Part shown: in pieces, positions 23,117-36,700 of the stretch
Layout: the number at the start of each line of letters is the position of its first letter
Numbering within the stretch: position 1 is the first letter of the stretch
Origin: Brachypodius melanocephalos
Lineage: Eukaryota > Chordata > Aves > Passeriformes > Pycnonotidae
DNA: 64,000 nt
Assembly: GCA_013398615.1 (NCBI GenBank)
Contig: VZSR01000514.1
Span: 5,229,979-5,293,978 of the forward strand
Reading direction: 5' to 3'
Position numbers and translations under genes: made by a program
Notes under the pieces: generated by a model
The model's input: only the letters and a program-made list of their open reading frames with translations
Database searches by the model: none
What the model was told of the DNA's origin: nothing

Positions 23117-26100
23117 GCCAGCTTGGTTTTGTTGCTTCCATGAAGAGAAACTTGAAATATAAGCACTGCTGTTAAAAATAACCATTTCTACCCAACATCA
23201 AGAGGCTTGTTCTTTATCTTGATATTTTCTCAATCAGAATTCAAGGGGAAAATTTTATATGGTCATTACATAGTAAATGCTTGTTGAAATTCTCATTGCA
23301 TCATAAGCAAATATTGGAGTGTAAAAAAAACCTCTTTGCATAACTGAATACATTGCATGTCTGGTTGTCAAATATTACAAATACTAGCATTCATTATATT
23401 CTGCTAGTACTAGTAGTATTTTAGTTACCTTGTTTCTGCTGAAAACCTTTGCCACAGAATAGCAGGAGACAGACTGTAGATTTATGGTAATGTTACTGGG
23501 ATAGTACAGGTTTTTCTGTGCCAGTTGCAAATTCTTGTAAATGCAAATACATTCTACATTTGTTAATAAGAGAGATGAAGAAACAGTGATGGATGTATTT
23601 GCTCTTTCTTTCTGATGCTTTCCATAGCACTGATTTAGTGATGTTACATGTTAACTTCTGTGTGTTTTACAAGAAATCAGAGTTGCCTGGTATCATGTTT
23701 TGCATAGTTTTGTTTTTTTATGATCTTGGGTTTCCAAAAGTGGAATACTGAAATTTAGTGCGATAGAAATACAGTTCAATTAAATTGCATTTCTGGCTCT
23801 TTTCTCAAAAAATCTAATGTAATTGATTGATCAACCTTTGTGAAAAGCGAATGTGTTAGATGAATTCGAAAGGGTCAGAGATTCTTAAGAAAAAGCATTT
23901 AATCAAGTAAGTCCAACTGTTTTTCATACTGATTTTTCTTACTAACCAAAATGGTAAATTTTTGTTTTTACCTCTACTCTAAATTCTAGCCCTAGAACAA
24001 AGTAGATATTTAGGCAGATGTCATCAGTGTTGGATAGAGTTCCCTTCTGTAGGTAGACTTTAATTTGTACTGAAAAATATTACATTTCTTTAATATTTTC
24101 TAGCTGCAAATGTTTTTAAATGGTATTTAAAAACTAAACCACACCTCTTTTGTCTCAGGAAAAAGCCTTCCCATTTTGTGCTCTAAGTTGGTTCTTTTTA
24201 GCATACCAGTAATAAATTCAGAAGGAACTTTATGATTCTGTAAAGCTGGTTATCAGAGGTAAAAAAAGATGGACTTTTATGGCAGTGGACATGTCATCCT
24301 GTTTCTGGCTAAGACTTATTGAGGAAGGAATATAAAGTAAAAAAATGGAATGGGAAGTGTATTAGAGTGATTTTGCCTCCTCCTAATAATGTTCTTTACT
24401 ATGTGAAACATATGGAAAAAGTGTGAATATTTCTGTTCTTTTATTTGGTGACTTTTTATTTTCACTCTGCAATCATGTAATAGTCTGTCCTAAGTACAGG
24501 CAGCTTCCCTTAAAGCTGCTGTACAAACCTCAACAAAAAGTGGTTCTTGGCCACAAAGTCTATTTAAACTTGCTGTTCTCACTCAGTTAAGGAGGAAATC
24601 CCTGCAAAGGCTAGAGGATCTAAAGTTGTACATTTGACAATTTAATGCTTGTATACATTTATAATAAGTGGATCAAATACAGCACCCCCCTTACTTTTCA
24701 TTTGCTTTTTATAAACTGCCTTTAGGGTGCCAGTGCGAGGAAAATAGGCCTTTTCCAATATTTAATGAATACTACAGAGGTTTCATTCCTAAAAGAGGTG
24801 ATCAATGAAAATTAGAGTAGAAATATAAAGGTTACAGATAGTAAAAGGGAATGTAGCAGGTGGCTTCAGGGATCAGTAGTAGAACAGAATAATTTTTCCC
24901 TCTATAGTAACATTTAACCATTTCAGATGGGTGTAATGAAAAAAGGATTTTGCTAACTAAATATTTGGTGTCTGGCATATAAAGAGAACGAAAATGGGGA
25001 GTGTGTGTGTGGGCTCTGCGTGTTTCCCATTGAGTGGCATTTGTGCTTACTTTCAGAACCCCCACAACTTTCCAACATGTCCTTAGTTTGGGTGGGTTTT
25101 GTTTTGGTTTTTTTTATTATTATTATTTTCCAAGAAGTTAAGACTAGAATGAATAAGGGTAGTGTTTGCCAACTTACCCTCCTGGTCAGTGTGGAAAACA
25201 CTGAATTGCAATTGCAGGCTTTGTACCTGTTCACTAAAGATTCAAATGTGAATTCTGACAAGTCAAAGAAAAGACTTGTATTGTGTCTGGTGGGTCTTGG
25301 CTTGGGCCTTAGTTAGAAAATGCTCTTTCATTATGAATTTAACACCTCCTTTTCACTGACTCCTGAGTAGAAGATTTGAGCCATTATTAAATCGAGCTGT
25401 AACTTTTGCTAGGCTGTGTCACCAACCAGGAAAAAAAGTGGTATTTAATATTTCATTTAAGAGAGAATAACTGCATTAATTTCAAAGCAAATTCTCTTAT
25501 TTCAGAATCTGAAAAGTTACTTTCCATTATGGTGGTTAGTATTTTGGGACATGTAACTGCAGCTATTTTGTCACGGGGATCCCTGTTTGTGGAGTGCCTA
25601 GCACAAAGGGATTTCTCACTCATGACTACAGCTCTTTGGCACTGTAATGAGTATTAACTAAATAGAACTATGCAAAGGACTGGGTTGTTATGTTGATGTG
25701 TTTCTTGTAATTATTTTTATTTGTTTAAGAAATATAGGTTAGTGTCAGTATTATAGATTGTTCCATTAGCAGCTGTCTCTGAAACTACAGGTTTTCATGT
25801 TACGTGTTTCTGTTAAAACTTCTAGCATCCTTAAAAGAGGAGAAGCATTTATCTGGGATTAATTGGTTGGGAGTAAAACTAATAATGCTAAGACACGGTC
25901 TTAACCACAGTGCTAGGATTTTTTTAATCAAAAGAAAATGTTTGATTTGTACTGACTGTTTTCTATAGTTTCATAATTCAATGTCTTTAATAACCTCAGG
26001 TGACCATGTGATTCCCTTTTCTTTCTGCCCAGTCTTCAGGAGAAATCACGCTCTCTGGTTCAGTGTAAGCTTCCCACAAAGTTAGTTCAGTCAACTAAAT

Positions 26101-27100
26101 CAAGGTAAAAAGTTACAGAAAGGTCAGGATTAAGTTAGGGGTTGCTAACCTGAATTGCTTTCCCAGCCTTTTTAAGCCCTTAGTGCTCCTTTTGTCTTTT
26201 TCTTACCTTCTGTCATGTTGTCCTCCTGTTAGATCTTTATTTCAGTTGAAGGCACCTGGGCTGCATCTTCCTCCTGACCCATACTTGGAGTCACTTTCAA
26301 ACGTGTTATTAAATCCCTTTTTTCCATTCATGAGCTACATGTCTGGCATTCAGCAATGCAGATCGGTGGCTCAGCACTTGTGCCCTGTAGAGAGCCTGGT
26401 TTAAAATGCATGCATTTTAGATTGAACATAAGGAAAATTTGCTCTTTTCTCTCCTCATTTTCCCTTTTCCTTTTTTTGTTTCTCTCTCTGGGGCAAATGT
26501 TAAAAGTTTTTACTTTTAATTTGTACCTAAAAAGTACTCTGTTGCTAAGGTCAGAACTGCTGAGTTCCCTCCTCTCATAATGTTGGACCAGTTTCCAACC
26601 CATTTATATGTTTTTAAAAATGTCTTAGCTAAGGAGTTTTCTGCCATCTGGGGCTTCCTCTACAGTGGTGGTGTTTGCTTGGACAAAATCCCCCAGTTTT
26701 CCTCACTTACTGCGTGTGAGTCTGAATAGAATTGCTTTTTCAGAAAAATGAACTGGAAACTCCATTTCAGGTGTGCACTGAACAGACATGAGGGTCTGAA
26801 CAAAATACTGGTGTTTCAGGCAGCTTTGAACCATGTTGAAGAGAAGATGTTTGATCTAAGAACTGGGCCAAATCTATTCTGCAAAAAAACCTGAAATCAT
26901 GTACACTATAGAAAAAAATAGTGGAAGAACTCCAACATGCTCCTGATGTAGATAAATGTATTCTTTTGGAGCAAGACTTCCTTTTGAGGTCCTTATTTCC
27001 TTTGTGAAAAATTTGGGCCCTGTGGAAATCTCTATTCCCTTTCATGTACCCTGTGTCAGGCAAAGGAAACCAGGACAGGTGCTTCTGTAGCCTGAAATAC

Positions 27101-27240
27101 CATAGAATCACAGAATGGTTTGGATTGGAAAGGACCTTCAAGATCATCATGCTTTCCCTATGGGCAGGAACATCTTCCACTAGACCAGGTTGCTCAAAGC
27201 CCATCCAGTCTGGCCTTGAACGCTCCCAGAGATGGGTCTG
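27101..27240 (-). mobile_element. CR1 LINE 3' fragment
   Basis: The block begins CATAGAATCACAGAATGGTT and continues with TTGGAAAGGACCTTCAAGAT, then TGGGCAGGAACATCTTCCAC, then GACCAGGTTGCTCAAAGCCC and TGGCCTTGAACGCTCCCAGA. This is the reverse complement of the typical 3' untranslated end of avian CR1 elements, so the element is on the minus strand with its 3' tail at the left. Only about 140 bp remain, consistent with the usual 5' truncation. It carries several mismatches to the consensus as remembered, so it is not a recent insertion. Confidence 0.93.
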
Positions 27241-27957
27241 GATAATCCTGTGGCTAATAAGCATAACTATATATGTTTATTAATAAATTTGGACTATTTT
27301 TCACTTTTGGAAATTGTCTTTTCAGTCAGTTATGGTAGATCATGTGTCAGTTCTCTCACCTACTTGTCATTTGAACAGAAAAACAAAGCCTCTGATTTCC
27401 CATTTCATCCAATCTGCTTTCAAGGTCTTCAGCACTAAATTTCTGATAGCAACAAAGGATTAGTGGCTTATATTTCTGATATTCCATACCTGGGTCCCCA
27501 GCTGTACACACTGCATTTGTGATTTTGATGCAGAAATGACATGAGTACTTAAAATCCCACAAAAATTAGCAACAGGAAATCCAGATCAAGTCTTTGAGGG
27601 CACATTTAGCATGTCTGGTGAATTCTAAGAAAACACTATTGTTATCCCTGCCAGGTACATTTTACAGACTAGTTAGGAGGCTGGGCTGGGCCATGCCGTG
27701 GTTCGTGATGTCCATAATATCAAATTTAGTATGAGCTTGGTTGTAAATTCTTCACTGTATCTAATTCTGAAGTGGAGAGTTGGACTTGCTGAAGAAAAGA
27801 AAATCCTCTTCTAGCAAGGAGAGCTGTCCATTCTTTGGCACCCCCTGCCTTTAAACATTTCTGTGCCTCTGGCTGTTACTTGGTCTGAGTGTGGCTTGGG
27901 CAGGGATGTTTGAACTAATCTATACAATGGAGTTTATCCTTGCATTCAGATAAAGGC

Positions 27958-27979
27958 TTTTTTTTTTTTTTTTTTTTTT
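27958..27979 (+). repeat. Poly(T) run, 22 bases
   Basis: This is an uninterrupted run of 22 T, with no recognised element attached. Confidence 0.9.
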
Positions 27980-29404
27980 CCCTGTAGAGCAAGCTGCTGC
28001 ATTCTGGCTGGAGTGACTCACTGACAAGGGGGGATGAAATTCTTGAAATGTGGCTATGTTGCCCTCTTGTTACATTTTGGGGGGAGGTATGTAAGAAAGA
28101 AGTGAGAATAGCTTGTTCTCCTGACATTACAAACAAAGAAGGTGGACCTTTGGTGGCAGCAATCTTCTTGAGGGAATTGAATCAAGCACCTCCTGTGGAA
28201 AGTGGAAACAAATCTATTGCTTTACTCAACTTTGGGGTTGTATTCAAAGTTTCCTTTGCGTTATATTTTGCCTTTTATGAGGCTTAGTATGTTTTAGAAA
28301 AAGAAATATTTGGCATATGTTTAAATATAGGTGAACAAATCTGTGTGTTTGTGTTCATTTGTTGGGTTTTATTTTTTTTTAATATTAACAAAGTCCTTTT
28401 CCCTGGCTCAAGAAGTCAAAGTGAAATTCAGATTCTCTAGGATATATAGTCTGCCTGTAAACTTTATTGTTGGACACATCACTTCAAAAATAGCCATATG
28501 AAGAAAAATGTGTGATGCACTTATTGACAGAGAAAAGCCAATAAATCCAATTTGATTCAAGAAGCTGAGAAATATTTTAATAACTTTCTGACGTTTTCCT
28601 GTAGTCCTTATTTACCTTATCAATAGTTATGGTGACATATGATTGTCAACTTTTTATATTAAACCAAACTAATAAATTAAACATGTTGTGTTTATACCTG
28701 ATGAAAGCTGACGTTTTGGAAAGGTGTTAAAATATACTGACAGGTCTTGTTCATAAACTCCTTTGGTATAAATATGTAGATGACATCTTTAGATATTGTT
28801 TGTACATAGGCTGATAGGCAGGAAACGTTGACAACGTAACAAATGCAAATGTCAACCCCACAATTTAACCTTTCTGTGTAGGAAAAGATGTTAGTTTTAA
28901 GTTACATGTATCTTTTAACTTTATTTTCAAAGTTTTTTTTGAGCCTGTTATCATTGCCTTTTCATGTGCCACTGAAAGTAACACTGCAATAAGAAAGATT
29001 TGCACTTAAGAGCTTTTCTCTGTGGTGTTCCTACTTAAATGACTGCAGCTGAGAGAGTGTTTTTTCTTCTAATTCTTTTTATTTTTCATGTTTGCCTAGT
29101 ACCTTATGAATCTCTCTGCAGTATTATCGTTCATTCCTTACTTGCCAGTGATTCAGGGCTTGTGTGACTCAAGGGCACCAAACCAGTAAAACTATTCTAA
29201 GATGTTAGAGCAGTTTCTTGTAACAACAGACAGATGTCCTTGGCCTTAACCTGGATCAGGGTTGCTTCATGTGCTGGATATTTCTGATTTGAAATTTGTC
29301 TTCTCCATGGCGATGTTAATCCATTATATGTTCTCTGCTTGACGTTTTTTCTGTGTTCTCCACAAGCTGTGATTGATATAAAATCCTGCTAAAGTCATGG
29401 TCAG

Positions 29405-29620
29405 TTCTGAGTGGCCAGGGTCCTGAAGGCACCCTCAGCAGCCTCTCCAGCCCACCCATGGCTCCATTTCAGGGCTGTTTTCCCCTGCTTGGGGCTTGCT
29501 GGGGGATGCTGCTCTCCAGCTTCCTACAGCCCTGCCCATCTGTGGTCCCTGCTGAGCTGCACCCTGATAAAGTTCTGGCCTAAACTTCCTGGCACTGGGA
29601 GCTGAGCAGCTCTGCCAGGT
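29405..29620. other. GC-rich block abutting the probable LTR
   Basis: This segment of about 215 bp is rich in CTCCAGCC/CCCTGC words and contrasts with the AT-rich sequence to its left. It could be part of the same retroviral insertion or an independent sequence. I do not recognise it. Confidence 0.35.
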
Positions 29621-30061
29621 TGTAAGAGAAGGGAATACAGGTGACCTGGTCCCTGATAAGTAACAGCTATGTTAATTACCCAATACAGCCTCACCCCTGA
29701 TGAGTCACAGCTGTAGATAATAAGGATAAGAGGGAGTGGGTTAGGTGGTGAGGAGAATCATGAAGAAGGATCCTGTGGAAAGAGAATCACTGCTGTGAGG
29801 TCAGTCTGGGGGTGCAGTCAGAGCCTGTTGTTGGAACCTGCAGTCACAGTCCAGCTGGGTAAAAGCCTGCAGTCAGAGTTTAGCAGGAAATAACCAGCAG
29901 GCAGAGACTGCAAGGGAAACCTCCAGCAGGAGCTTACTGCAGCCAGGGTCAGTGAGTGGTTGGAGTCAGGATGGCTGAGCTGTAAAGGGAATAAACCAAG
30001 ACCCTTTTTGTGCTGTGATAAACAAGAAGTCTGTGTCTTGGCTCATTTCTATCCTCTAACA
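29621..30061 (+). mobile_element. Probable solo LTR of an endogenous retrovirus
   Basis: The 441-bp block starts TGTAAGAG and ends CTCTAACA, a near-perfect inverted 8-bp pair with the TG..CA termini of retroviral LTRs. A polyadenylation signal AATAAA lies at 29990-29995, about 65 nt before the end, where an R/U5 boundary is expected, and it sets the plus orientation. Inside, a CTGCAGTCAGAG-like unit is repeated imperfectly three or four times (about 29814-29905). No primer-binding site follows and no polypurine tract precedes it, so it would be a solo LTR. A clear 4-6 bp target duplication is not visible, which weakens the call. There is no viral coding sequence. Confidence 0.6.
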
Positions 30062-30576
30062 AGAGGGCTGCTGCAACACCAGGAGTTTGTGGCATGTGTG
30101 AGTTCACAGGCCTTGGTCTTTCTGACTTTTAAAACTCCTTGATTGGAACAGCTCCAGTGGTACTTTTCTGTCCCCTACCTGAGCACCTCTGCCTGAGGTC
30201 TGGACTCTGGGTGAGCAGTGTGGGGTCTTTTGTGTCCAGTCTGCAGGACTTCTGGTGGGATTTTGTAGTGTTGACCTCGAGCATGCATGGAAATATCAAG
30301 CACCTTGCACTGCATTTGGAATGGGAATGCCCATCTTGATCCTGATAGCTGCAAGCAGAGCTCCTACTGAAGCCTGTAGCATCTCTGAATTGTGTTTCTC
30401 AATTTCCCATTTTAGACCTGGGAGATGCTTTAAGAAGAAAAACTTCGTCCTCTGTCAGCCAGGCTTTCCATTCTGGCTTTGGTGACCAATTTCACCACTA
30501 AGATGAACTTTCTCGTAGTGTTCTTGCTGCTGCTTCATGCAGGTCTTCATTTGTCACAGCTAGATTAGAAATATGT

Positions 30577-30609
30577 TGGTAGATAATCTCATGATGGTAG
30601 ATAATCTCA
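30577..30609 (+). repeat. Short tandem duplication
   Basis: TGGTAGATAATCTCA occurs at 30577-30591 and again at 30595-30609, with an 18-nt period. Confidence 0.85.
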
Positions 30610-33600
30610 CAATTCCAACAGAGTGGTTTGAATATTGTGTCTATAATACCTAAGGATGTATCTGTGATTCTCATCAAGGGGAATACATCCCTTCCTCACA
30701 TGTTGTTGCATGTGCCATACTCAGTGTGTTGGATAGAGAAGTTAACCAGAAATGCAGAATTTTGGGAAGGAGAGGTTGGCATTAATTGGTTTGTGATGCT
30801 GGCGTGTTAGAATCAAAGCTGTTGCTGTTGTGGCAGGATCTACAGTATGCTAAATTTTAGCAGTGGTAAGGGAATTTGCTATTGGTTTTGCCATTTTTCC
30901 CTTGTTATAAATGAGTTAAAATGTCCATGGTCACAACTCAACCTCTATTATAAATAAAAACAAAAATGTACCCAAGTGTTGGTGTTCTCTAAGTGCCTAC
31001 AGAGGTAGTTAGTGAAAGTCAAAGTAATGGGAGGTTGGTGCAGGCATATAAAATTTAATAGTTTTGGAAGGCTTCAGGTGCATTAAAAAGAACTCTTTTT
31101 CCAGAATAATTAACTACTTTAACTTGGTATTGAATCAATCAGCCAATTAGCGCAGTCCTGTTTTGTATTGCGGAAACTTTTGTAGTGCATTAATGAACAC
31201 CAAGCTTTTGAGCAGATATTTTTGCAGTTAGACTGACCTATATATTATGTATTACTTAAAGATAGCTCTGAAAAGTGTTTTTCAGATGTATGTTGTTTTC
31301 TTTTTGTTAGATAGGTGGATAGATTTGGGATGTACCTCTGTGATACCATATAATTGACAGAAAACCCTCTGGTATTTGACTGTCCAAAGAACATGAAAGG
31401 TATAATTTACTTTGCAACAATTCTATTCTGTCAGATGGTTGCACTGACTTTCTGAAACAGTTGGAGAAAATTGATATGCCTTAATGTAAATCAAACTGTT
31501 ACATTTTATTCTTACCTTATGTTACCTCCCTGTGGTATCAAGCACTTCCCAATTGTGAAGTAAGCATGTTTTGTATGGCTTTTATTCCAAATCTTTCCCT
31601 GGGGAAATCACTGGAAGTTGTGGGACAATGCTCTTTCATGTGCTGTTTAACTGGCATTGACTTAGTTTCCTGAGTTATCTAGAGAGGTGGCTTCATTTAA
31701 TCTACTTCCTTTGTACAGATTACAAGTTGCTGCCTGGTTAGGTGGAACTGACCCTTTTTCCCCCCCAAAAAATAAAAACAAACAAACAAAACCTTTCATT
31801 TCTAGTCTGTTATTTGGGAACATCCTTTTGAGACTCCAAATAACTCTGGCAGAGCATGGGCACCATAGCTGCAGTGCAGTTCTGGAAGTTGCCATTAATT
31901 AGCATTCTGGTTCTTTAGCTTTGTTTAGCAGCTTTTCTTCTCAGTTTAATACCAGCTCTGTCCTTCTTCCCCTAGGTTTTGTGTTGTGCATTTCCTGCTT
32001 AACAGAATGTTTGTTTAAGTAGATATAAGTGCAATGAATTTCCTGAAACTTACTCATTGGGGAAATTGAAATGAAATTTTAAAGTGTCATTAGGAATGCA
32101 AACAATAAATTCTTTCATTTGCTGTAGGCGTCTTTAGGTTGGAATGACTAGAAAAGGTTCTGGTTAATTAGAAGTAATTTGTTAGAAACCTGAATCCTTT
32201 TTTTTATTTCCTAGATTAAAACTCAGTTCCCAGCTGGATGCTTATAAGTGCAGGAAATGTAATTGTGAGATGATTAACTGCAAAAAGATGGATAATTGGA
32301 GTTCATATGATATGTCAAATATGGCTAAACCAAAAGGTTTTCTGTGTGTTGAAAGAGATTGGCTGAAGTCTAGATTGCAGAATACTGAGCAAGGAGTGTT
32401 TTTAGAGATTAATAGTCACAGATTGCTGCAAGACGATGAGGCAGAGCTTGACTGTAAAGAGCTAACACCTCCCAACCCTTTCCTATATCTTCAGGTTTTA
32501 ATTAGCATGGGTTTGGTTTTGTCCTCTTCTCTTTATTGCTGTTATGTGAATTGGAGATTAGGAAACACACTAAACATCCTACATCTAACAGCAATGCTTA
32601 GAGACAAAGATATCTCCTCCTTTCTACTAGGAAAGGCTCAGCCTACCATAGGATAAATTATTTGATTCTCCTATATTATTCCCTCCCCAGTGTCTTGCCT
32701 TACAATCTGCATTTTTTTTCTATAGTTTTTTTTAATGTTTGTAAATTTGGTTTGAGCCTTTTTTTTTTAACCTATACCACAATATTAAATTAAAGGGTGG
32801 TACATACAGTATAAACTGCATCAGTGGCATTTTGCTTTCATTATCCCTCATAGATGTTTAGCAAAGCAGTGCCTGGTGTTTTAAATTACTTCTGCTTTAC
32901 TTTAAAATGAGAACTTCTGTTTGAATAGCCTATTGTTCTGTTAGCTACTACATTGCACTTCAAACCACAGAGTGTTATTAGAGTCACTGTATTTTGGGAT
33001 CATATAAAATATTTGTTCTCTCCCTGCTCCCAACCTATAAACTTCATATCTCGATAAGGAGTTTCTAACCCTTGGAAATACTGCTTTACAAATTCAGCTA
33101 ATGACCCAAATACAGCTTGTTTGTTGTGTATGAGTTGTATTAAAATAACATACTCTATGTGTATTGTCATTAATGATATGCTCATTTTGATAATGGAGCT
33201 GCAGTCTCTTAGTATGTAGTCCTTGGGGAGATGCTGCATTTTTTTAACTAAGTATTGTTCTGGCTCCTTTCCTTGATTGGCCCAGAAATAGCAATCAGCT
33301 GGGGAGCAGGATGACATGCCTCTTAGCGATCCCTTTTATCTTTGAGATGAGTATCAACATTGTATGCTTCCTAATGGAAGTGTAATTTAATGAAATCTAT
33401 TGGGTAAACATACTTCAGATGTTCAAAGGAGGTGACAAAATTTTTGCTGGCAGCCAGGACCTGGCTGGTTTCCAGCTTGCCTTTAGCTGCTATGCATATA
33501 GCATTGAGAGAGGCACTTAAAATAGGAACACAAAGTATTGTTTCTATTGTGTTTTTTGTTGTGGATTTTTTTTTCTCTCTGTTTTCTTTTCCTTATTTTT

Positions 33601-33749
33601 ATTTTTCTGGTATTTGTACTAGTGCCCTATGACTTCCAGCCTTTTCTAGTAAAATGCTGTGTGAGGTCAGGTTTCCCCTCTCTCCCCCAAAACATAGATG
33701 ACAGTCTTAAACTCAGGGGAGATGGTTGGCACAGAATGTGCTGCATATT

Positions 33750-33769
33750 GGGGTGGGAGGGGTGGGGGG
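33750..33769 (+). other. G-quadruplex motif with single-base loops
   Basis: Four G runs (4, 3, 4 and 6 G) are separated by single T, A and T bases. This fits the strictest G-quadruplex pattern and lies on the strand that matches the VTI1A pre-mRNA. Confidence 0.8.
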
Positions 33770-36700
33770 TGAGTGATCCAGACTGCTGTTCATCAGTAAC
33801 TCTGTGAAAGAATAAGTTCCTCTCTAGATTGATAAAATTAAGTATCCTGTTTTAAAGATTGTGTCAGAGCACTTTTGTTTTATCAATAATAATTGCTGAT
33901 GTAGAACTGTCCTCACTGAGGTTTTTAACAGATGGCTGGGAGTGGAAGGAAAGCTGCTCAGCCTTCCACCTTCTCAGCTAGAAACAAGATTGCTAAAAGG
34001 AGACAGTTGTCCCTCTTACCATTGCTCCCTCCTCGTTATAGAGCACCATGATCCCAACACACACACCAAGTTTGTGTGGTAGCAAACCTGGCAGAAAGAC
34101 TGGAAACATCATATCAGCACTGTTGCCCCTTTTAGGGGATGTTTGACTGCACAGCTGATGGATCTTATTGCTCAGATCCTAATGGCTTGGTAGGACAGTG
34201 TTTGAGAGGCAATACATTAACATTTAGACATGTTTGAATATAATGGATATGTTTGTGGAACATGGGGTTTTTGTCTTTACATGAAGGGTCTAAAGGAGTT
34301 ATTTTTAATTTGAAGACTTCCACAGTGGTTGTAACTGGGGAATGAAGGACATGTCCAGAGAAAGATAAATGCATCATTGACCTTTTGCTGTTCTTTCAGA
34401 TATTAGTGGCTAAATCTGAACTTTTCATTGTGGCTCACTTTATTCCTAGCTTCCTTGTAAAGAAGTCCCTTTCCCAAGTTTACGTTGTCCCTTTCCTGTG
34501 AATGTGTGACATGGTACATTTGAGCCTTGTGGTTTTACTCCAGTAACAAGTGAGTTCTCTGGACAGGTGGAAGTCATGGTCTACCAACAAGGAGCTTCTT
34601 TGGGTACAAAGGCAAGGTCAAGCAACTCTCTCTTTTTGTGATGTTGTTAAGCTTTGTGTTCCATTTGGGGACAGTAGCTAAAGATCAGAATGCAGTGAGA
34701 TATAAAATGGAGTGAAGCATATTGCTTGTTTACAAATAATGGAACAAAATCTGAAAGACTGAGGAAGAAAATTCAGGATATGTCAACATACCTGGGTATT
34801 TCTATAACTGTAAGCTGTAATAATGATACAAGATAAATTATGATTGTATTGAACTGTCTTCATTCAAAGTGTCTTTGGTTCCTCAGCCAAATTTCACATT
34901 AATTTAATGCTGCTCTATTTTGCAAACTTTTTAATGTTGCTCAAAGGCTGTGCAAGATCCAGATGTATACTTCTTTTTGTGTGTGTGGATGCATGTGCAA
35001 TGTTTGCTGTATATGGAATACAGTGATGACAGTTTAGCTTTTGGCAGCTGTGGGACAATTAAAACTAAATCTAATTTAAAACTATTTCTTATATAAACAC
35101 ATTTTATATAATTTTGTCCTTGCATTGCTTCTGGAGACTGGACAAGAGAGGCAGGAAATGGACAAAATTGCAGGCAGTACCAAAGTTTATGACTCTGTTG
35201 TGAACTCAAAATAGTTAAATGATTCATGAGGCTTTCAACTCAAGAAAAAGGAATAAAGCTTCAAAGCTTCAGACCAAAAATATAAAGTTTGGTGAAATTG
35301 TAAAATGTTCTGGCTTTGGATCTGATTCTTTGAAACTAACTTCATGTGAAGTACTCCTTTAAATTGAAAAGTTTTTCTATACCTTTCGTGGACCAGGTCG
35401 AACTGTAAATTGCTATCTCAGTGATTTTATTTCCTGTGTCTGTTTCCTGGTGAAATTGGGCTTGAGGAAGCCAAGCACTATTGGATCATTTAATTTGGTG
35501 CCCCTTCACATAATTATCTGTTGAGAGTCCAAGGGAAGGGAACTAAATGCAGTAGGTTGGTAAGGTGGTATTTATCAACATCAAATCCCTTCTTTGCATT
35601 TAGGGGAAAGATGCTGACTTAAAACTTTTCTCATCTTGATAATTCTCTGAGTTTCTCTTCCACCAAAGGCATGATTAGATGGCTGTCTGCTTTTTTCTGT
35701 TTCCCTTCATTTTATTCCTCCTGATTTTCTTCCTCCTTTACAGCAGTCCATGCTGCAGCTGCTTCATGCCCCAGTGCAGCCGATTAAGCTGCTTCTGAGG
35801 CCACCATCAAAAGCTGCTTTCTCACTAGGTCTGCAGGAACATGCAGAAGCTTTACCTCCGACCACTGCCATTGCCATCTTTATCATCTTTTTTTCCCCAT
35901 TGTCAAGCCATCGTTTGTAGCTGCTGTAAGCTTTTACCTGTGGCAGCTTAAAAGATACAGGTTGAGATTTCTTCAGAAAGCACCCTGAAGGAGTCAGTGC
36001 TCAATCCTCAATGGCTTTCAGCGCTGAGCAGCTTAGACCTCTTAAAAATTCTAGTGTTATGTCTTTTCAGGTGGGATTTTTAGATTCTCATGAGTAACCT
36101 GTGAAAGGAAGATACGTAGAAACCTGCCCCTCATTTCATGGTTCAAGGAGGGCTTGTTTTTTTCGGATTACATAAGTGCTTTTGAAATTTCATCCTTTGA
36201 CATGATTTTGTCACAAGAAACATCTTTTAGTCTTAGCAAGGTAGGGTTTGAACAGCTGTGAATTCAGAGAAAATCGCTTGCCATTTGGAGAATTTCATTG
36301 ATATATTTTCTTTCATGTGGATTTCCAGTATGGTCAAGCAACTAGGAACTAGCTGAAGTAATGAAATCAGAAACTTGTATATAGCAAAGCTAATCCTTAA
36401 GTCATTGAAGAAGGGGACTGAAATACCTCAAAGATTTTGAAGTGTTGGTTGTTGCAAAGAAAGAAATGCGAGAAATTCTGAAATGTTACTTGGACAGTCT
36501 TTCTTTGAGGCGTGGTCATCTTTTTCTGTGGTGTGATGCAAAATGACTCTGCAATGCCTGAGAATGCGTGTCATTATACAGCTCCTATTGAAAAAAAAAT
36601 ACCACTAAAACTCTGCCTCTTATTCCATCTTTACTAAAATAAGTGATTTTTTCCTCTTTAATAATGTTACGGGGTAGACAGATAATAAGATTGAAGTGGA

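Larger units (their letters stand above)
16209..29404 (+). other. VTI1A intron 3, first part
   Basis: This is AT-rich intron containing a 38-base A run (18587-18624), a GC-rich patch (18960-19170), a GC-rich segment cut by an assembly gap (22860-22992), a 23-base T run (23094-23116), a CR1 fragment (27101-27240) and a 22-base T run (27958-27979). No exon was recognised. Confidence 0.8.

Noticed and set aside
22719..23185. Open frames running through the N gap
   Set aside because: They are held open only by unknown bases and homopolymers.
32270..32656. 128-codon open frame on the plus strand in intron 3
   Set aside because: There is no recognisable domain and the composition is typical of intron. 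It is consistent with chance.
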